Of a stretch of 64,000 bases of DNA, positions 45,282-55,275 are shown piece by piece (the first letter of the stretch is position 1; every line of letters starts with the position of its first letter). The stretch lies in contig CACDII010000001.1 in NCBI GenBank assembly GCA_902552985.1, positions 124,001 to 188,000 on the forward strand, read 5' to 3'. The stretch is from an uncultured Pelagibacteraceae bacterium. Its GTDB lineage: Bacteria > Pseudomonadota > Alphaproteobacteria > Pelagibacterales > Pelagibacteraceae. The translations under genes were made by a program, and so were the position numbers. The notes under the pieces are model-generated. The model did not search any database, had not been told where the DNA came from, and saw only the letters and a list, made by a program, of their open reading frames with translations.

Positions 45282-46397
45282 ATGAATAATTGTTTCATAT
45301 TATTAGCTGCGGGTGATAGTAGACGATTTAATTCCAAAATACCTAAACCCTACTACTTATATAAAGGAAAATCTTTAATAAAACACTCAATTGATAAAGC
45401 TAAAAAGTTCAAAAAATTCAGCAAAATTATACTAGTTATTAATAAAAAACATAAAAAAAATATAAAAAATCTAAATATTAAAAATACATCAATTATAATT
45501 GGTGGTAAAACTAGAGCTGAATCTTCATTAAAAGCTCTTAAATTAATAAAAAAAAAAAGAATTAAAAACGTTTTCATTCACGATGCAGCTAGACCAAATT
45601 TTTCTGTAAAACTTCTTAAAAAATTACTAAATAATTTAAAAAAAAATAATGCCGTAGTGCCCTTTATAAACGTACCAGACTCGATTAAATATAAATATAA
45701 AAAAAATACATACAATCTAAAAAGAGAAAATTCTTTGTTAATACAAACCCCGCAAGCTTATAGGTATAATGATTTATATTCTTTGGCAAAAAATCAAAAT
45801 CCAAAAATTCAAGATGAATCAACTCTATTTATTCAAAAAGATTTGAAAGTAAAATTTATAAAAGGGGAAAATTCAAATTATAAAATTACTTACAAAAATG
45901 ATGTTAATTCAAATAAAGTATATTATGGTATCGGATTTGATATTCATAGATTAGTTCCAAATAAAAAACTATTTTTAGGTGGTTTAAGAATTAAATCAAA
46001 ATTAGGAACTTTGGGTCATTCTGATGGAGACCCAGTATTGCATGCAATCATAGATGCTTTGTTGGGAGCTTGTAAAATGGGTGATATAGGTGAAAAATTT
46101 TCAGATAAAAAAAAGAAATTTAAAAACATAAGGTCAACAATTCTTTTAAGTCAAGTTATCAATCAAATTAATAAAAAAAAATTCTATATAAATAATATAG
46201 ACATAAATATAATAACTCAATCACCTAAAATAAAAAAATATAAAAAAAAAATGACTAAAATAATTTCTGAATTATGTAATGTTTCAACTAATCAAATTAA
46301 TATCAAAGGCAAAACTACAGAAAAATTAGGTTTAATAGGAAAAGAAAAAGCTATAGCATGTGAAGTAATAGCTTCTGTTTTAAATTATAATGAATAG
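45282..46397 (+). CDS. ispDF: Bifunctional IspD/IspF (MEP cytidylyltransferase / MEcPP synthase)
   Basis: Two steps of the non-mevalonate isoprenoid pathway in one protein, the usual alphaproteobacterial fusion. The 371 residues: IspD part (about 1-205) with LLAAGDSRRFNSKIPKPYY, FIHDAARPNFS and TPQAYRY; IspF part (about 211-371) with GIGFDIHRL, LGHSDGDPVLHAIIDALLGAC (in parts), GDIGEKFSD and KGKTTEKLGLIG. The IspD half is Lys/Asn-rich and somewhat short but keeps its motifs. No Shine-Dalgarno site is evident. Overlaps pgpA by 8 bp. Confidence 0.95.
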   Translation: MNNCFILLAAGDSRRFNSKIPKPYYLYKGKSLIKHSIDKAKKFKKFSKIILVINKKHKKNIKNLNIKNTSIIIGGKTRAESSLKALKLIKKKRIKNVFIHDAARPNFSVKLLKKLLNNLKKNNAVVPFINVPDSIKYKYKKNTYNLKRENSLLIQTPQAYRYNDLYSLAKNQNPKIQDESTLFIQKDLKVKFIKGENSNYKITYKNDVNSNKVYYGIGFDIHRLVPNKKLFLGGLRIKSKLGTLGHSDGDPVLHAIIDALLGACKMGDIGEKFSDKKKKFKNIRSTILLSQVINQINKKKFYINNIDINIITQSPKIKKYKKKMTKIISELCNVSTNQINIKGKTTEKLGLIGKEKAIACEVIASVLNYNE

Positions 46398-46881
46398 TAT
46401 CATCTTTTTATTTGTCACACTGTTTGGTATTGGAAAAATTAGTAAAATACCAGGTAGCATAGCATCCTTGATAACTACAATATTTTTATTTTTTTTACTT
46501 CATATTTTAGGTATTTCGCCAAATATAATTTTATTTTCAGTAATCATAATATTTTTTTTATCTCTTTATGCTGTAAAAATTTTTATTAAAAATTTAGATA
46601 ATAAAGATCCTAAAGAAATTGTAATTGATGAATTTATTGGTCAATCAATTCCAATATGTCTTTATGAAATTGCGCATGAGGGAACAAAAGAAACGAACCA
46701 AGTTTTAATATTTTATTTCATAATGTTTATATTATTTAGAATATTTGACATCTCTAAACCCTACCCCGTTAGTTATTACGACAAAAACTTTAAAAATAGT
46801 TTTGGTGTTATTATGGATGATGTTTGTGCTGGACTATACGTTGTAGCTGTTCTAGTTTTATATATGGTTGTTACATCATGA
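46390..46881 (+). CDS. pgpA: Phosphatidylglycerophosphatase A
   Basis: Membrane phosphatase that makes phosphatidylglycerol from PGP. The 163 residues show four hydrophobic stretches and the PgpA motifs GIGKISKIPGSIASL (about 13-27), KDPKEIVIDEFIGQ (about 73-86), FRIFDISKPYP and GVIMDDVCAGLYV. Its start lies in the end of ispDF, and its stop overlaps the pncC start as ATGA. Confidence 0.94.
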   Translation: MNSIIFLFVTLFGIGKISKIPGSIASLITTIFLFFLLHILGISPNIILFSVIIIFFLSLYAVKIFIKNLDNKDPKEIVIDEFIGQSIPICLYEIAHEGTKETNQVLIFYFIMFILFRIFDISKPYPVSYYDKNFKNSFGVIMDDVCAGLYVVAVLVLYMVVTS

Positions 46882-47351
46882 TAAAACTTGCCCAAAAGTT
46901 AGTTAAATTATTAAAAAAGAAAAAACTTAAAGTTTCCTTTGCAGAATCTTGTACAGGTGGTTTGCTTTCAAGCACAATAACTTCAATTAGTGGTTCTTCA
47001 AAAGTTTTTACTCTTGGATTAGTTACGTATTCAAATCAATCTAAAATTAATATTCTTAAAGTTCCTAAAAAAATAATAATAAATAATGGTGCTGTTAGTT
47101 ATGAAACCTGTATTTCCATGGTAAAAAATTTAAATAGAATAAGTAAAACTAACATTTCTGTTTCTATAACTGGAATTGCTGGACCTCAAGGTGGGTCAAG
47201 AAAAAAACCAGTAGGTTTGGTGTATATTGGTATTAAAAAAGGTAATAAAACACTAATTAAAAAGTATTTATTTAAGAACAAAAAAAGATATTTAATTCAA
47301 ATGGCTACTGTAAATAAGGCTTTAAATTTAATTCTATCTTTTGCCAAATAA
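46878..47351 (+). CDS. pncC: CinA C-terminal domain protein / nicotinamide-nucleotide amidase
   Basis: Stand-alone CinA_C domain enzyme that deamidates NMN to NaMN, recycling the pyridine nucleotide. From the ATG at 46878 it has 157 residues (MIKLAQKLVKLLKKKKLK), with SFAESCTGGLLSSTIT, LGLVTYSNQSKINIL and SITGIAGPQGGSRKKPVGLVYIG (in parts). A longer frame to 46824 lies inside pgpA and is rejected. Its 3' end overlaps the convergent COQ10-like gene by 18 bp. Confidence 0.93.
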   Translation: MIKLAQKLVKLLKKKKLKVSFAESCTGGLLSSTITSISGSSKVFTLGLVTYSNQSKINILKVPKKIIINNGAVSYETCISMVKNLNRISKTNISVSITGIAGPQGGSRKKPVGLVYIGIKKGNKTLIKKYLFKNKKRYLIQMATVNKALNLILSFAK

Positions 47352-47783
47352 ATTCTCAGCCCTTTTTTGAAAAGCTTCAGAAATTTTTTCTAAAGCAAAT
47401 TGAAAAGATTTGGTCATAATAATATTTAAAAATTCATTTTTTAGTTCAAAGTCCACATCGAATGAAACTTCTGTAATATTGTTTTTTTCTTTAAAATGCC
47501 ATGTATTTTCTAAATGATTTAAAGGTCCATCAAGATTAGTTACATGAATAAAATCTTTTTCAATATTATATTTAACATCACTTTTATAAGTATCTTTAAA
47601 TGGACCTTTGCCAATTGTGAGATCCGCAATAATTAATAATAAATTATCTTTCTTTTTTTTTTCGTGCACTTTTGCACCCACGCAAAATGGTACAAATTCT
47701 GGATATTTTTCTATATCAAGAACTAAATCAATTAACTGAATTTTTTTACATTCAATTATTTTTTTAACTGATGCTTTGGGCAT
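47334..47783 (-). CDS. COQ10/RatA-family START-domain protein (coenzyme Q-binding)
   Basis: A 149-residue single-domain SRPBCC protein: [49 protein letters not shown] and [14 protein letters not shown] are the COQ10/RatA landmarks. In alphaproteobacteria this family is tied to ubiquinone function; RatA toxin activity is described for the E. coli member. Conserved position directly after lipA, which it overlaps by 20 bp. Confidence 0.9.
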   Translation of the reverse strand: MPKASVKKIIECKKIQLIDLVLDIEKYPEFVPFCVGAKVHEKKKKDNLLLIIADLTIGKGPFKDTYKSDVKYNIEKDFIHVTNLDGPLNHLENTWHFKEKNNITEVSFDVDFELKNEFLNIIMTKSFQFALEKISEAFQKRAENLFGKR

Positions 47784-48702
47784 TAGTTTGATTTAATCTA
47801 ACTTTTTTTAGTTTATTGAAATCCTCATCGGCGTGATATGATGATCGTGTAAGAGGTGATGATGATACCATTAAAAAACCTTTTGATTTAGCAATGTTTT
47901 CTAATTCTTTAAATTCTTGAGGATTGTAATACCTATCTAAAGGATGATGCTTAACAGTTGGTTGCAAGTATTGACCTATTGTTAAAAAATCAACTTCAGC
48001 TGATCTTAAATCATCCATGACTTGCATAATTTCATCTTTGTTTTCACCTAAACCTACCATTAAGCCTGATTTAGTAAAAATATTTTTATTTATTTTTTTT
48101 ACATTTTTTAAAAGTTCTAGTGATGAAAAATATATAGAACCAGGTCTTACTTTTTTATAAAGGCCGGGTACAGTTTCTATATTATGATTAAAAACATCTG
48201 GTTTAGCTTTAATAACTTTTGTATAAGAAGTCCCTTTTCTCAGAAAATCAGGAGTTAATACTTCTATAGTAGTTTTAGGATTGTTTTTTTTCGTCTCTAA
48301 AATTACTTCATAAAAATGTTGAGCACCTCCATCATCAAGATCATCTCTATCAACAGAGGTGATTACTGCATGTTTTAAATTTAACTTTTTAACTGCAAAT
48401 GAGATTTTGGTTGGTTCGTATGGATCAAGTTTTTTTGGTTTGCCTGTTATTACATTGCAAAAAGCACAGGCTCTAGTGCATATATCACCCATAATTAAAA
48501 AAGTAGCATGTTTTTTACTCCAACATTCGGTAATATTTGGACAGTTAGCTTCTTCACAAACAGTTTTCAATTTATATTGATTAACTACACTTTTTGTTAA
48601 AAAAAAATCCTGGGTATTTGTAAGCTTAGATTTAATCCAAGTTGGTTTTTTTTTAATCGGATTAATTGGTTTATTAACTTTTTCTGGATGTCTAATTTTC
48701 AT
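47764..48702 (-). CDS. lipA: Lipoyl synthase
   Basis: Radical SAM enzyme that inserts two sulfurs into octanoyl groups of E2 and H proteins. The 312 residues contain the auxiliary cluster motif [12 protein letters not shown], the radical SAM motif [32 protein letters not shown] and GENKDEI. In most relatives the pyruvate dehydrogenase genes lie just upstream; here ftsB is the direct neighbour (11-bp overlap). Confidence 0.97.
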   Translation of the reverse strand: MKIRHPEKVNKPINPIKKKPTWIKSKLTNTQDFFLTKSVVNQYKLKTVCEEANCPNITECWSKKHATFLIMGDICTRACAFCNVITGKPKKLDPYEPTKISFAVKKLNLKHAVITSVDRDDLDDGGAQHFYEVILETKKNNPKTTIEVLTPDFLRKGTSYTKVIKAKPDVFNHNIETVPGLYKKVRPGSIYFSSLELLKNVKKINKNIFTKSGLMVGLGENKDEIMQVMDDLRSAEVDFLTIGQYLQPTVKHHPLDRYYNPQEFKELENIAKSKGFLMVSSSPLTRSSYHADEDFNKLKKVRLNQTNAQSIS

Positions 48703-48994
48703 TATTATTAATTATATATAAAGTCTCACCTTTTTTTCCATAAATAAATTTTTCTCTAATAAGGGTTTCTATATAATCTAAATCTAATTTTTCAGTAAGT
48801 AACAAGTTTTTAAATTCTAATTCACTTATTTTATTGATTAATTTAAGTTCTTCATTTTGTAGATTAGTTAGTATTTTTTTTTTCTTAAGATAAGAAAATA
48901 CACCTCTTTCTCCACCAAAAAGATTAAATAAAAAAAATAATAACAAAAAAATAGAAGTTAACAAAAAAAAATTTTTTTTTATTTTATTTAACAT
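48692..48994 (-). CDS. ftsB: Septum formation initiator / FtsB-like cell division protein
   Basis: A 100-residue bitopic protein with a short cytoplasmic N-terminus, one membrane span (about 9-28), a coiled coil (about 38-68; [19 protein letters not shown]) and the DivIC/FtsB-type end [26 protein letters not shown] (in parts). Part of the FtsQBL divisome complex by family. Immediately downstream of eno, its conserved position in alphaproteobacteria. Confidence 0.9.
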   Translation of the reverse strand: MLNKIKKNFFLLTSIFLLLFFLFNLFGGERGVFSYLKKKKILTNLQNEELKLINKISELEFKNLLLTEKLDLDYIETLIREKFIYGKKGETLYIINNNEN

Positions 48995-48996
48995 TA

Positions 48997-50250
48997 TTAA
49001 ATACTATTCATTTTTGAATTTTTTCCTAGATCTTCTTCTATACGTAATAATTGATTATATTTAGAGACACGCTCAGATCTAGATAGTGATCCAGTTTTAA
49101 TTTGACTGGAATCAGTACCTACGGCAAGATCAGCTATAAATGTATCTTCACTATCTCCAGATCTATGAGAAATTATAGTTTTATAACCAATTAGTTTGGC
49201 AAATTTAATAACCTCTAGTGTTTCAGTAACTGTGCCAATTTGATTTAATTTTATTAAAATTGAATTTGATGAACCATTTAAAAACCCTTTCTTTAATCTA
49301 TCCAGATTAGTTGCATATAAATCATCACCTACTATTTGTAATTTTTTATTAGACTCCATTAATTTTTTCCAGGAAATCCAATCATTTTCTTCAAAAGGAT
49401 CTTCGATAGATTTAATATTATATTTATTTATTATTTTTTTGTAATTTTTAATAGTTTTCTCAACACTAATAAATTTGTTTGAATGTATAGAATATTTTTT
49501 ATTTCTAAATAGTTCATTAGCAGCAACATCTAAACATATTGAAACATCTCTTCCATTTTTAAAACCTGCTTTTTTAATTGCTAATACGATTAAGTCTAGG
49601 GCTTTTTCATTGCTACTAATCATTGGAGCAAAACCACCTTCATCGCCAACTGATGTAGAAAAATTTTTATTTTTTAATAGTTTTTTTAATTCTTGTATAA
49701 CTAAAAAACAAATTCTCATCGCCTCTGTAAAATTTTTAGCTTTATCGGGTCGAATCATGAATTCTTGAATTCTTAATCCATTATTAGCATGAGCTCCTCC
49801 ATTAATAATATTCATTAATGGGTATGGCATACAAAATCTTTTTTTAATTAAAAAAGATTTATATAGAGGTATTTTTTTAATTTTTGATGATAGTTTCTTG
49901 ACAGCTATTGAAACAGCTAAAATTGCATTAGCGCCTAATTTCTTTTTTTGTTTAGTGCCGTCAAGTTTAATTAATAAAGTATCTATTAATTTTTGGTTAT
50001 GAACATTTTTATTTTTAAGTTTTTTTGAAATTTTCGAATTAACTAAATTAACAGCATTTAAAACGCTTTTTCCTAAATATTTTTTATTATTTACATCTCT
50101 TTTTTCGTGCGCCTCATATGAACCTGTTGAGGCACCTGATGGACAAATTGCGTGCGCACTAACTTTATTAGAAAATACTTCAGCCTCTATTGTTGGATTT
50201 CCTCTGCTATCAAATATTTGTCTTGCCTTAACTTTTGTAATTTTACTCAC
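48997..50250 (-). CDS. eno: Enolase
   Basis: Glycolytic 2-phosphoglycerate dehydratase. The 417 residues contain ARQIFDSRGNPTIEAEV, PSGASTGSYEAHEKRD, INGGAHANNGLRIQEFMI (in parts), SVGDEGGFAP (catalytic Glu), SIEDPFEEND, the signature ILIKLNQIGTVTETLE and SHRSGDSEDTFIADLAVG. Slightly shorter than the usual 425-430. Four bp separate it from kdsA upstream. Confidence 0.98.
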   Translation of the reverse strand: MSKITKVKARQIFDSRGNPTIEAEVFSNKVSAHAICPSGASTGSYEAHEKRDVNNKKYLGKSVLNAVNLVNSKISKKLKNKNVHNQKLIDTLLIKLDGTKQKKKLGANAILAVSIAVKKLSSKIKKIPLYKSFLIKKRFCMPYPLMNIINGGAHANNGLRIQEFMIRPDKAKNFTEAMRICFLVIQELKKLLKNKNFSTSVGDEGGFAPMISSNEKALDLIVLAIKKAGFKNGRDVSICLDVAANELFRNKKYSIHSNKFISVEKTIKNYKKIINKYNIKSIEDPFEENDWISWKKLMESNKKLQIVGDDLYATNLDRLKKGFLNGSSNSILIKLNQIGTVTETLEVIKFAKLIGYKTIISHRSGDSEDTFIADLAVGTDSSQIKTGSLSRSERVSKYNQLLRIEEDLGKNSKMNSI

Positions 50251-50253
50251 TAA

Positions 50254-51078
50254 TTATTTTTTAATAACGTTATCTATTTCTATTAATTGTTTTAATAAAT
50301 TTTCAAGATTAGATAATGGAATCATATTAGGGCCATCTGATGGCGCGTTATCTGGATCTTGGTGAGTTTCCATAAAAACTCCAGCTACTCCAACAGCTAC
50401 CGCAGCTCTTGATAAATGTTCAACAAATTCTCTTTGTCCACCACTTGCTGTACCCTGACCTCCTGGTTGCTGAACTGAGTGAGTCGCATCAAAAATAACG
50501 GGATATCCATTCTTTGCCATTATTGGTAATGACCTCATGTCAGATACTAAAGTGTTATATCCAAAACTAGCTCCTCTTTCTGTAACAAGTATATTGTTAT
50601 TTCCAGAGTCTGATATTTTTTTTGTAACATTAACCATGTCCCATGGTGCAAGAAATTGACCTTTTTTGACATTAATAATTTTTTTAGTCTTAGCTGCTGC
50701 TATTAATAAATCTGTTTGTCGACAAAGAAAAGCTGGAATTTGTAAAATATCAACGTGATCAGAGACAATTGAACATTGTTCTATATTATGAATATCGGTC
50801 AATATAGGAATATTTATTTCTTTTCTAATTTTGTCAAATATAGGTAGTGATTGTTCTAACCCTATTCCTCTCTTACCCTTTAAGCTTGTTCTGTTTGCTT
50901 TATCAAATGAGGTTTTATAAATAAAATTAATTCCTAATTTTGATGTAATTTCTTTAATTTTTCCAGACATATCCATTGCGTGTTGTTCTGTTTCAAGTTG
51001 GCAAGGACCAGCTATCAAACAAAATTTATTAGCATTTGATATGTCAATAGTTCCGCATTTTACTTTTAAATTTTTCAT
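50254..51078 (-). CDS. kdsA: 3-deoxy-8-phosphooctulonate (KDO-8-P) synthase
   Basis: Makes the precursor of KDO for the lipid A inner core, consistent with lpxA, lpxI and lpxB at the end of the window. The 274 residues contain [56 protein letters not shown] and [14 protein letters not shown]. The start overlaps the pyrG stop by 4 bp (ATGA). Confidence 0.98.
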   Translation of the reverse strand: MKNLKVKCGTIDISNANKFCLIAGPCQLETEQHAMDMSGKIKEITSKLGINFIYKTSFDKANRTSLKGKRGIGLEQSLPIFDKIRKEINIPILTDIHNIEQCSIVSDHVDILQIPAFLCRQTDLLIAAAKTKKIINVKKGQFLAPWDMVNVTKKISDSGNNNILVTERGASFGYNTLVSDMRSLPIMAKNGYPVIFDATHSVQQPGGQGTASGGQREFVEHLSRAAVAVGVAGVFMETHQDPDNAPSDGPNMIPLSNLENLLKQLIEIDNVIKK

Positions 51079-52694
51079 TTCTTGTGATTTTTTGCAGCTT
51101 TTATAAAAGACGAGAATAATGGATGTGGAGCCAAAGGTCTAGATTTAAATTCAGGATGAAATTGGACACCAATAAACCATGGATGATTTTTCAATTCAAT
51201 AATTTCAGGTAGTTTTTTATCAGGAGAATTTCCAGAAAATATTAAACCTTTTTTTTCGAATTGGCTTTTATAGTTAATATTCACTTCATATCTATGTCTA
51301 TGTCTTTCTTTAATTAATCTTGATTTATAAATATTTCTTATTAATGAATTATTTACCAGTTCAGCATCGTAAGAACCCAATCTCATAGTTCCTCCTAGGT
51401 CTTTATCAGTACCCTTTATAATTTTGCCATTTTTTTTCCATTCATGGATTAAACCTATAACTGGAATACATTTTAAATCTAATTCAGTAGAAGATGCTTT
51501 ATTAATTTTTAGTACATTTCTAGCAAATTCTATAATAGCCATTTGCATACCATAACAAATTCCGAGAAAAGGTATTTTGTTTTTTCTTGCGTACTTAATT
51601 GCTTCAATTTTTCCCTCAGTACCTCTTTTTCCAAAACCTCCTGGTATTAGAATGCCTGAAACGTTGTTTAGTTTGTTTTTAATATCTAAGGGTTTTAAAT
51701 TATCAGATTCAATTCTTATCAAATTTACTTTTAAATTATTATGAATTCCTCCATGAACCAATGCTTCATCTAAAGATTTGTATGCATCTTTAAGATTTAC
51801 ATATTTGCCAATTATAGCGATATTTACATATTTTTTTGGATTAAGTACTACTTTAGTAATTTTTTTCCATGGGGTTAAATTAACATTTTTTTTGGATTTT
51901 ATTTTAAAGTAATTAAGAACTTGCTTATCTAAATTTTCATTATTAAAACTGATTGGTGCCTCATAAATAGTTTTAACATCGATAGTTTGTATAACATTTT
52001 TAATATCTACATTACAAAATAACGATATTTTTTTTCTTTGATCCAGAGGTATATTTCTCTCACATCTGCAAATGATTATATCAGGCTGAATACCAATGCT
52101 TCTAAGTTCCTTTACAGAATGTTGAGTTGGTTTAGTTTTAATTTCATCAGAAGCTCTCATGTAAGGAACTAATGTTAAGTGAATGAATAATGTATTTTTT
52201 TTTCCTATATCGTTTGAAAATTGTCTAATTGCTTCTACAAATGGTAAGCTTTCGATATCTCCAACTGTTCCTCCTATTTCACAAATTACAAAGTCTTCAT
52301 TTTTAATATCGTTTTTAATAAATTCTTTTATACGGTCAGTAACGTGGGGAATAACTTGAACAGTTTTTCCTAAATATTTACCTCTACGCTCTTTTTTTAA
52401 AACATCGCTATAAATTTGTCCTGTGGTTATGTTGTCAGATTTTTTTGCAGAAATACCCGAAAATCTTTCGTAATGACCTAAGTCTAAATCTGTTTCTGCC
52501 CCATCATCAGTTACAAATACTTCTCCATGTTGAAATGGGCTCATAGTTCCTGGGTCTACATTTAAATAGGGATCTAATTTTCTAATTCTAACTTTAAAAC
52601 CTCTTGATTGAAGAAGATAAGCTAGTGAAGCGGAAGATAAACCTTTTCCTAAGGATGAAACCACGCCGCCAGTTACGAATATGTATCGCGCCAT
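51075..52694 (-). CDS. pyrG: CTP synthase
   Basis: Converts UTP to CTP using glutamine. The 539 residues have an N-terminal synthetase domain ([36 protein letters not shown] in parts, [12 protein letters not shown]) and a C-terminal class I glutaminase with nucleophile Cys in FLGICYGMQ and the His/Glu pair in [10 protein letters not shown]. Located in the conserved run tpiA-secG-pyrG-kdsA-eno. Confidence 0.98.
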   Translation of the reverse strand: MARYIFVTGGVVSSLGKGLSSASLAYLLQSRGFKVRIRKLDPYLNVDPGTMSPFQHGEVFVTDDGAETDLDLGHYERFSGISAKKSDNITTGQIYSDVLKKERRGKYLGKTVQVIPHVTDRIKEFIKNDIKNEDFVICEIGGTVGDIESLPFVEAIRQFSNDIGKKNTLFIHLTLVPYMRASDEIKTKPTQHSVKELRSIGIQPDIIICRCERNIPLDQRKKISLFCNVDIKNVIQTIDVKTIYEAPISFNNENLDKQVLNYFKIKSKKNVNLTPWKKITKVVLNPKKYVNIAIIGKYVNLKDAYKSLDEALVHGGIHNNLKVNLIRIESDNLKPLDIKNKLNNVSGILIPGGFGKRGTEGKIEAIKYARKNKIPFLGICYGMQMAIIEFARNVLKINKASSTELDLKCIPVIGLIHEWKKNGKIIKGTDKDLGGTMRLGSYDAELVNNSLIRNIYKSRLIKERHRHRYEVNINYKSQFEKKGLIFSGNSPDKKLPEIIELKNHPWFIGVQFHPEFKSRPLAPHPLFSSFIKAAKNHKK

Positions 52695-52740
52695 GGAATT
52701 ATGTTATAGCTGTAAATTTTAAAAATGGAAAGTATTAATT

Positions 52741-53037
52741 TTAATTTTCTGGAATTTCAGGTGTATCACTTGAATTTTCCTCAATTTTATCAATAACAGA
52801 TTCAGTAGGCTTTAAATCTCCTCTAGATACAATGGTAAGACATAAACTACAGATAATAAATAGTGTAGCAACAACAGCAGTAGCCTTTGTAAAAAAATCA
52901 CCTGCAGAACGAGAAAACATAAAATTATCTTGTGAAACTCCAATTCCTAATGCTCCACCTTCAGATTTTTGAAGTAATATTAACAAAACCAGAACAACCG
53001 CTATAATAACATTAAGTACTAATAAAATATTTTCCAT
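52741..53037 (-). CDS. secG: Preprotein translocase subunit SecG
   Basis: Accessory subunit of SecYEG. The 98 residues show two membrane spans (about 4-22 and 52-72) and the signature LLILLQKSEGGALGIG, followed by FSRSAGDFFTKATAVVA. The acidic C-terminal tail is common in alphaproteobacterial SecG. Five bp after tpiA; 46 bp before pyrG. Confidence 0.95.
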   Translation of the reverse strand: MENILLVLNVIIAVVLVLLILLQKSEGGALGIGVSQDNFMFSRSAGDFFTKATAVVATLFIICSLCLTIVSRGDLKPTESVIDKIEENSSDTPEIPEN

Positions 53038-53042
53038 GTGAG

Positions 53043-53795
53043 TTAAATAAAGGTTTTTTTTATTATATCAATAAATTTTTTTGGGCTATGTGATGCTCCA
53101 CCTATTAAAAAACCATCAAGAATGTCTATTTTTTTTAGATCTATAATATTCTTATCATTTACAGATCCTCCATACAAAATCTTTGGTTTTTTTATTTTAA
53201 TTTTCTTTAACAAGAAATTTTTTAGATATTTAATATCTTTATCTAAATCAAAAATTTTAGGAATAATCCCCGTTCCAATAGACCAAATTGGTTCATATGC
53301 GATAAGAATATTATTTTTCTTTTTAATTCCCTTTAAAGCACGAGAAATTTGATTTTTCAAAATTTTATATGTTTGTTTTTTTTTTCTCTGCGATAAGGTT
53401 TCACCGACGCATAATATTATGTTTAAACCGTTATTGATTAAAGTTTTTATTTTTTTATTAATTATTAAATCAGTTTCTCCATCAGCTCTAACTTCAGAAT
53501 GACCCACAATTACATATTTGGCACCTATTTTTTTTATCATCTTTGCACTAATAGATCCGGTAAAAGCAGAGTTATTTTGCTCATGATGACAATTTTGAGC
53601 TCCTAACATAATTCTAGTATTTTTAACTTTCCTTGAGAATAAGTTTAACAAAGTATACGGGGGACAATAAATTATCCTATATTTATTTTTTTTATGAATA
53701 TTAGAAAATTTAATAACTTTATTTAATGAATTAATTGAATTAATATCACCAAACATTTTCCAATTTGCGATAAAATGAATGAATTTGTTTGTCAT
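53043..53795 (-). CDS. tpiA: Triosephosphate isomerase
   Basis: Interconverts DHAP and glyceraldehyde-3-phosphate. The 250 residues contain the catalytic Lys in FIANWKM, the electrophilic His in VIVGHSEVRADG, the catalytic Glu in IAYEPIWSIGTG, and the phosphate-binding ILYGGSVNDKN and DGFLIGGAS. First gene of the minus-strand run; divergent from the ppiD-like gene across 58 bp. Confidence 0.97.
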   Translation of the reverse strand: MTNKFIHFIANWKMFGDINSINSLNKVIKFSNIHKKNKYRIIYCPPYTLLNLFSRKVKNTRIMLGAQNCHHEQNNSAFTGSISAKMIKKIGAKYVIVGHSEVRADGETDLIINKKIKTLINNGLNIILCVGETLSQRKKKQTYKILKNQISRALKGIKKKNNILIAYEPIWSIGTGIIPKIFDLDKDIKYLKNFLLKKIKIKKPKILYGGSVNDKNIIDLKKIDILDGFLIGGASHSPKKFIDIIKKTFI

Positions 53796-53853
53796 AATGT
53801 TAATTTTAATCTATAGCTTTGTGTTTTACAGATCAATAACTTAAAAAAATATC

Positions 53854-55275
53854 ATGTTGAATAAAATAAGAAGTTTTTCACAAACATTATTTGCTAAAAT
53901 ATTGTTAGTAGTGATGGTTATTCCATTTGTATTTTGGGGTATGGGCGGATCATTTAACGCAGGTAACAGCAACAATATTGCTAAAATAGATAATTATAAT
54001 ATTTCAACTCAAGATTTTATTGATTATCTAAATAGTCGAAATTTAAGTTCAGAGGAAATAAACAAAAACAATATGTTAGAGCAAGTTTTAAGTGATTTAA
54101 TTTCAAAAACATTATTAGATTTAGAAATAAAAAATTTGAACCTTATATTTACAGAGAAAGCATTGGTAAAATTAATAAAAGAAAATAAAAATTTTATGGA
54201 TGAAAACAAAAATTTTTCTAGAATTAAATATGAAAAGTTTTTGATATCAAATAACATTAATGCTACAGATTTTGAAAAAAGTCTTAAAGATAGAGAACTT
54301 CAAAGAAAATTATTTTCATACATTGGTAGTGCAGCTTTATCTCCAAAATTTATGACCAACAAAATATTTAAAGAAAAAAGCAAAAAAATTGATATAGGAT
54401 TTGTTAATCTTATTAATTTTTACAAAAAAGAAAGTGATTTTTCAAATAAAGAGATAAATGATTTCATTAATGAAAACGAAGATAATTTAAAAAAAGACTA
54501 TATTGATTTTAGTTATGCAAAAGTTACGCCACAAAATTTAACGGGCTCTAGTGAATTTGACAATAATTTTTTTGAAAAAATTGATGAGTTAGAAAATAAA
54601 TTTTTAAATGGAGAAGAATTTGAAAATTTAATGAATGAACTTAAAATTGAGTATATTTCGAAAAAAAATTACAATCCTGATATTGGAGAAGATGAACTTG
54701 GAAAAATTATTTTCGAAAAAAGATTAGAAGAAAATTTTCAAATAATCGATAAAAATGATTTTTATTTAGTTTATAAAATAAACAAAATTAATAAAATTTT
54801 GCCGAATATTGATGATAAGAATTTTAGATCTCAGATTAGAAAAATTTTATATGAAAAGCTAAAGTTTGAATATAATAACGAATTACTAAAAAAAATTAAT
54901 AGTAATAATTTCAATGATGATGATTTTTTAAAATTAACAAATAGTAAATCTGTTGAAATAGAAAAAACTCAATTAGAATCTATAAATGATGATAAAAAGT
55001 TTAATATTAATTCAATAAAGCTTTTATACTCAATGCCATTAAACTCATATACACTGGTTAACGATAATAATAACAATATTTATCTAACTAAAATAATTAA
55101 ATTTTATGAAAAAGATATTTCAAAAATGACTGAAAATTTTGAAAATTACCAAAATATAGGAAATCTCAAAATAAAAAATAATATTTTTTCTTCATATGAT
55201 TATTTTTTAAATAATAAATATAAAATTAAAATTAATGAAAAAACACTTGAGAGGGTGAAAAATTATTTTCGATAA
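53854..55275 (+). CDS. ppiD: PpiD/SurA-N-type periplasmic folding factor without a clear parvulin domain
   Basis: A 473-residue membrane-anchored protein: short cytoplasmic N-terminus (MLNKIRSFSQTLFAKI), one span (about 14-30), then PFVFWGMGGSF and a SurA-N-like region (about 38-180; VAKIDxxNISxxDF-type start, NMLEQVLSDLISKTLLDLE). Where PpiD normally has its PpiC rotamase domain (about 230-340), I cannot find parvulin landmarks such as the HILV or FA..AKxxSxDxxSxxxGGdLG patterns; only IGEDELGKIIFEK is reminiscent. Likely a chaperone-only or highly divergent PpiD. Its position before trpE is the conserved alphaproteobacterial one; the stop overlaps trpE as TAATG. Confidence 0.82.
   Translation: MLNKIRSFSQTLFAKILLVVMVIPFVFWGMGGSFNAGNSNNIAKIDNYNISTQDFIDYLNSRNLSSEEINKNNMLEQVLSDLISKTLLDLEIKNLNLIFTEKALVKLIKENKNFMDENKNFSRIKYEKFLISNNINATDFEKSLKDRELQRKLFSYIGSAALSPKFMTNKIFKEKSKKIDIGFVNLINFYKKESDFSNKEINDFINENEDNLKKDYIDFSYAKVTPQNLTGSSEFDNNFFEKIDELENKFLNGEEFENLMNELKIEYISKKNYNPDIGEDELGKIIFEKRLEENFQIIDKNDFYLVYKINKINKILPNIDDKNFRSQIRKILYEKLKFEYNNELLKKINSNNFNDDDFLKLTNSKSVEIEKTQLESINDDKKFNINSIKLLYSMPLNSYTLVNDNNNNIYLTKIIKFYEKDISKMTENFENYQNIGNLKIKNNIFSSYDYFLNNKYKIKINEKTLERVKNYFR

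Noticed and set aside
45455-46260. Possible frameshifts in ispDF at long A runs
   Set aside because: Both IspD and IspF motifs are read in one continuous frame with the expected order and length.
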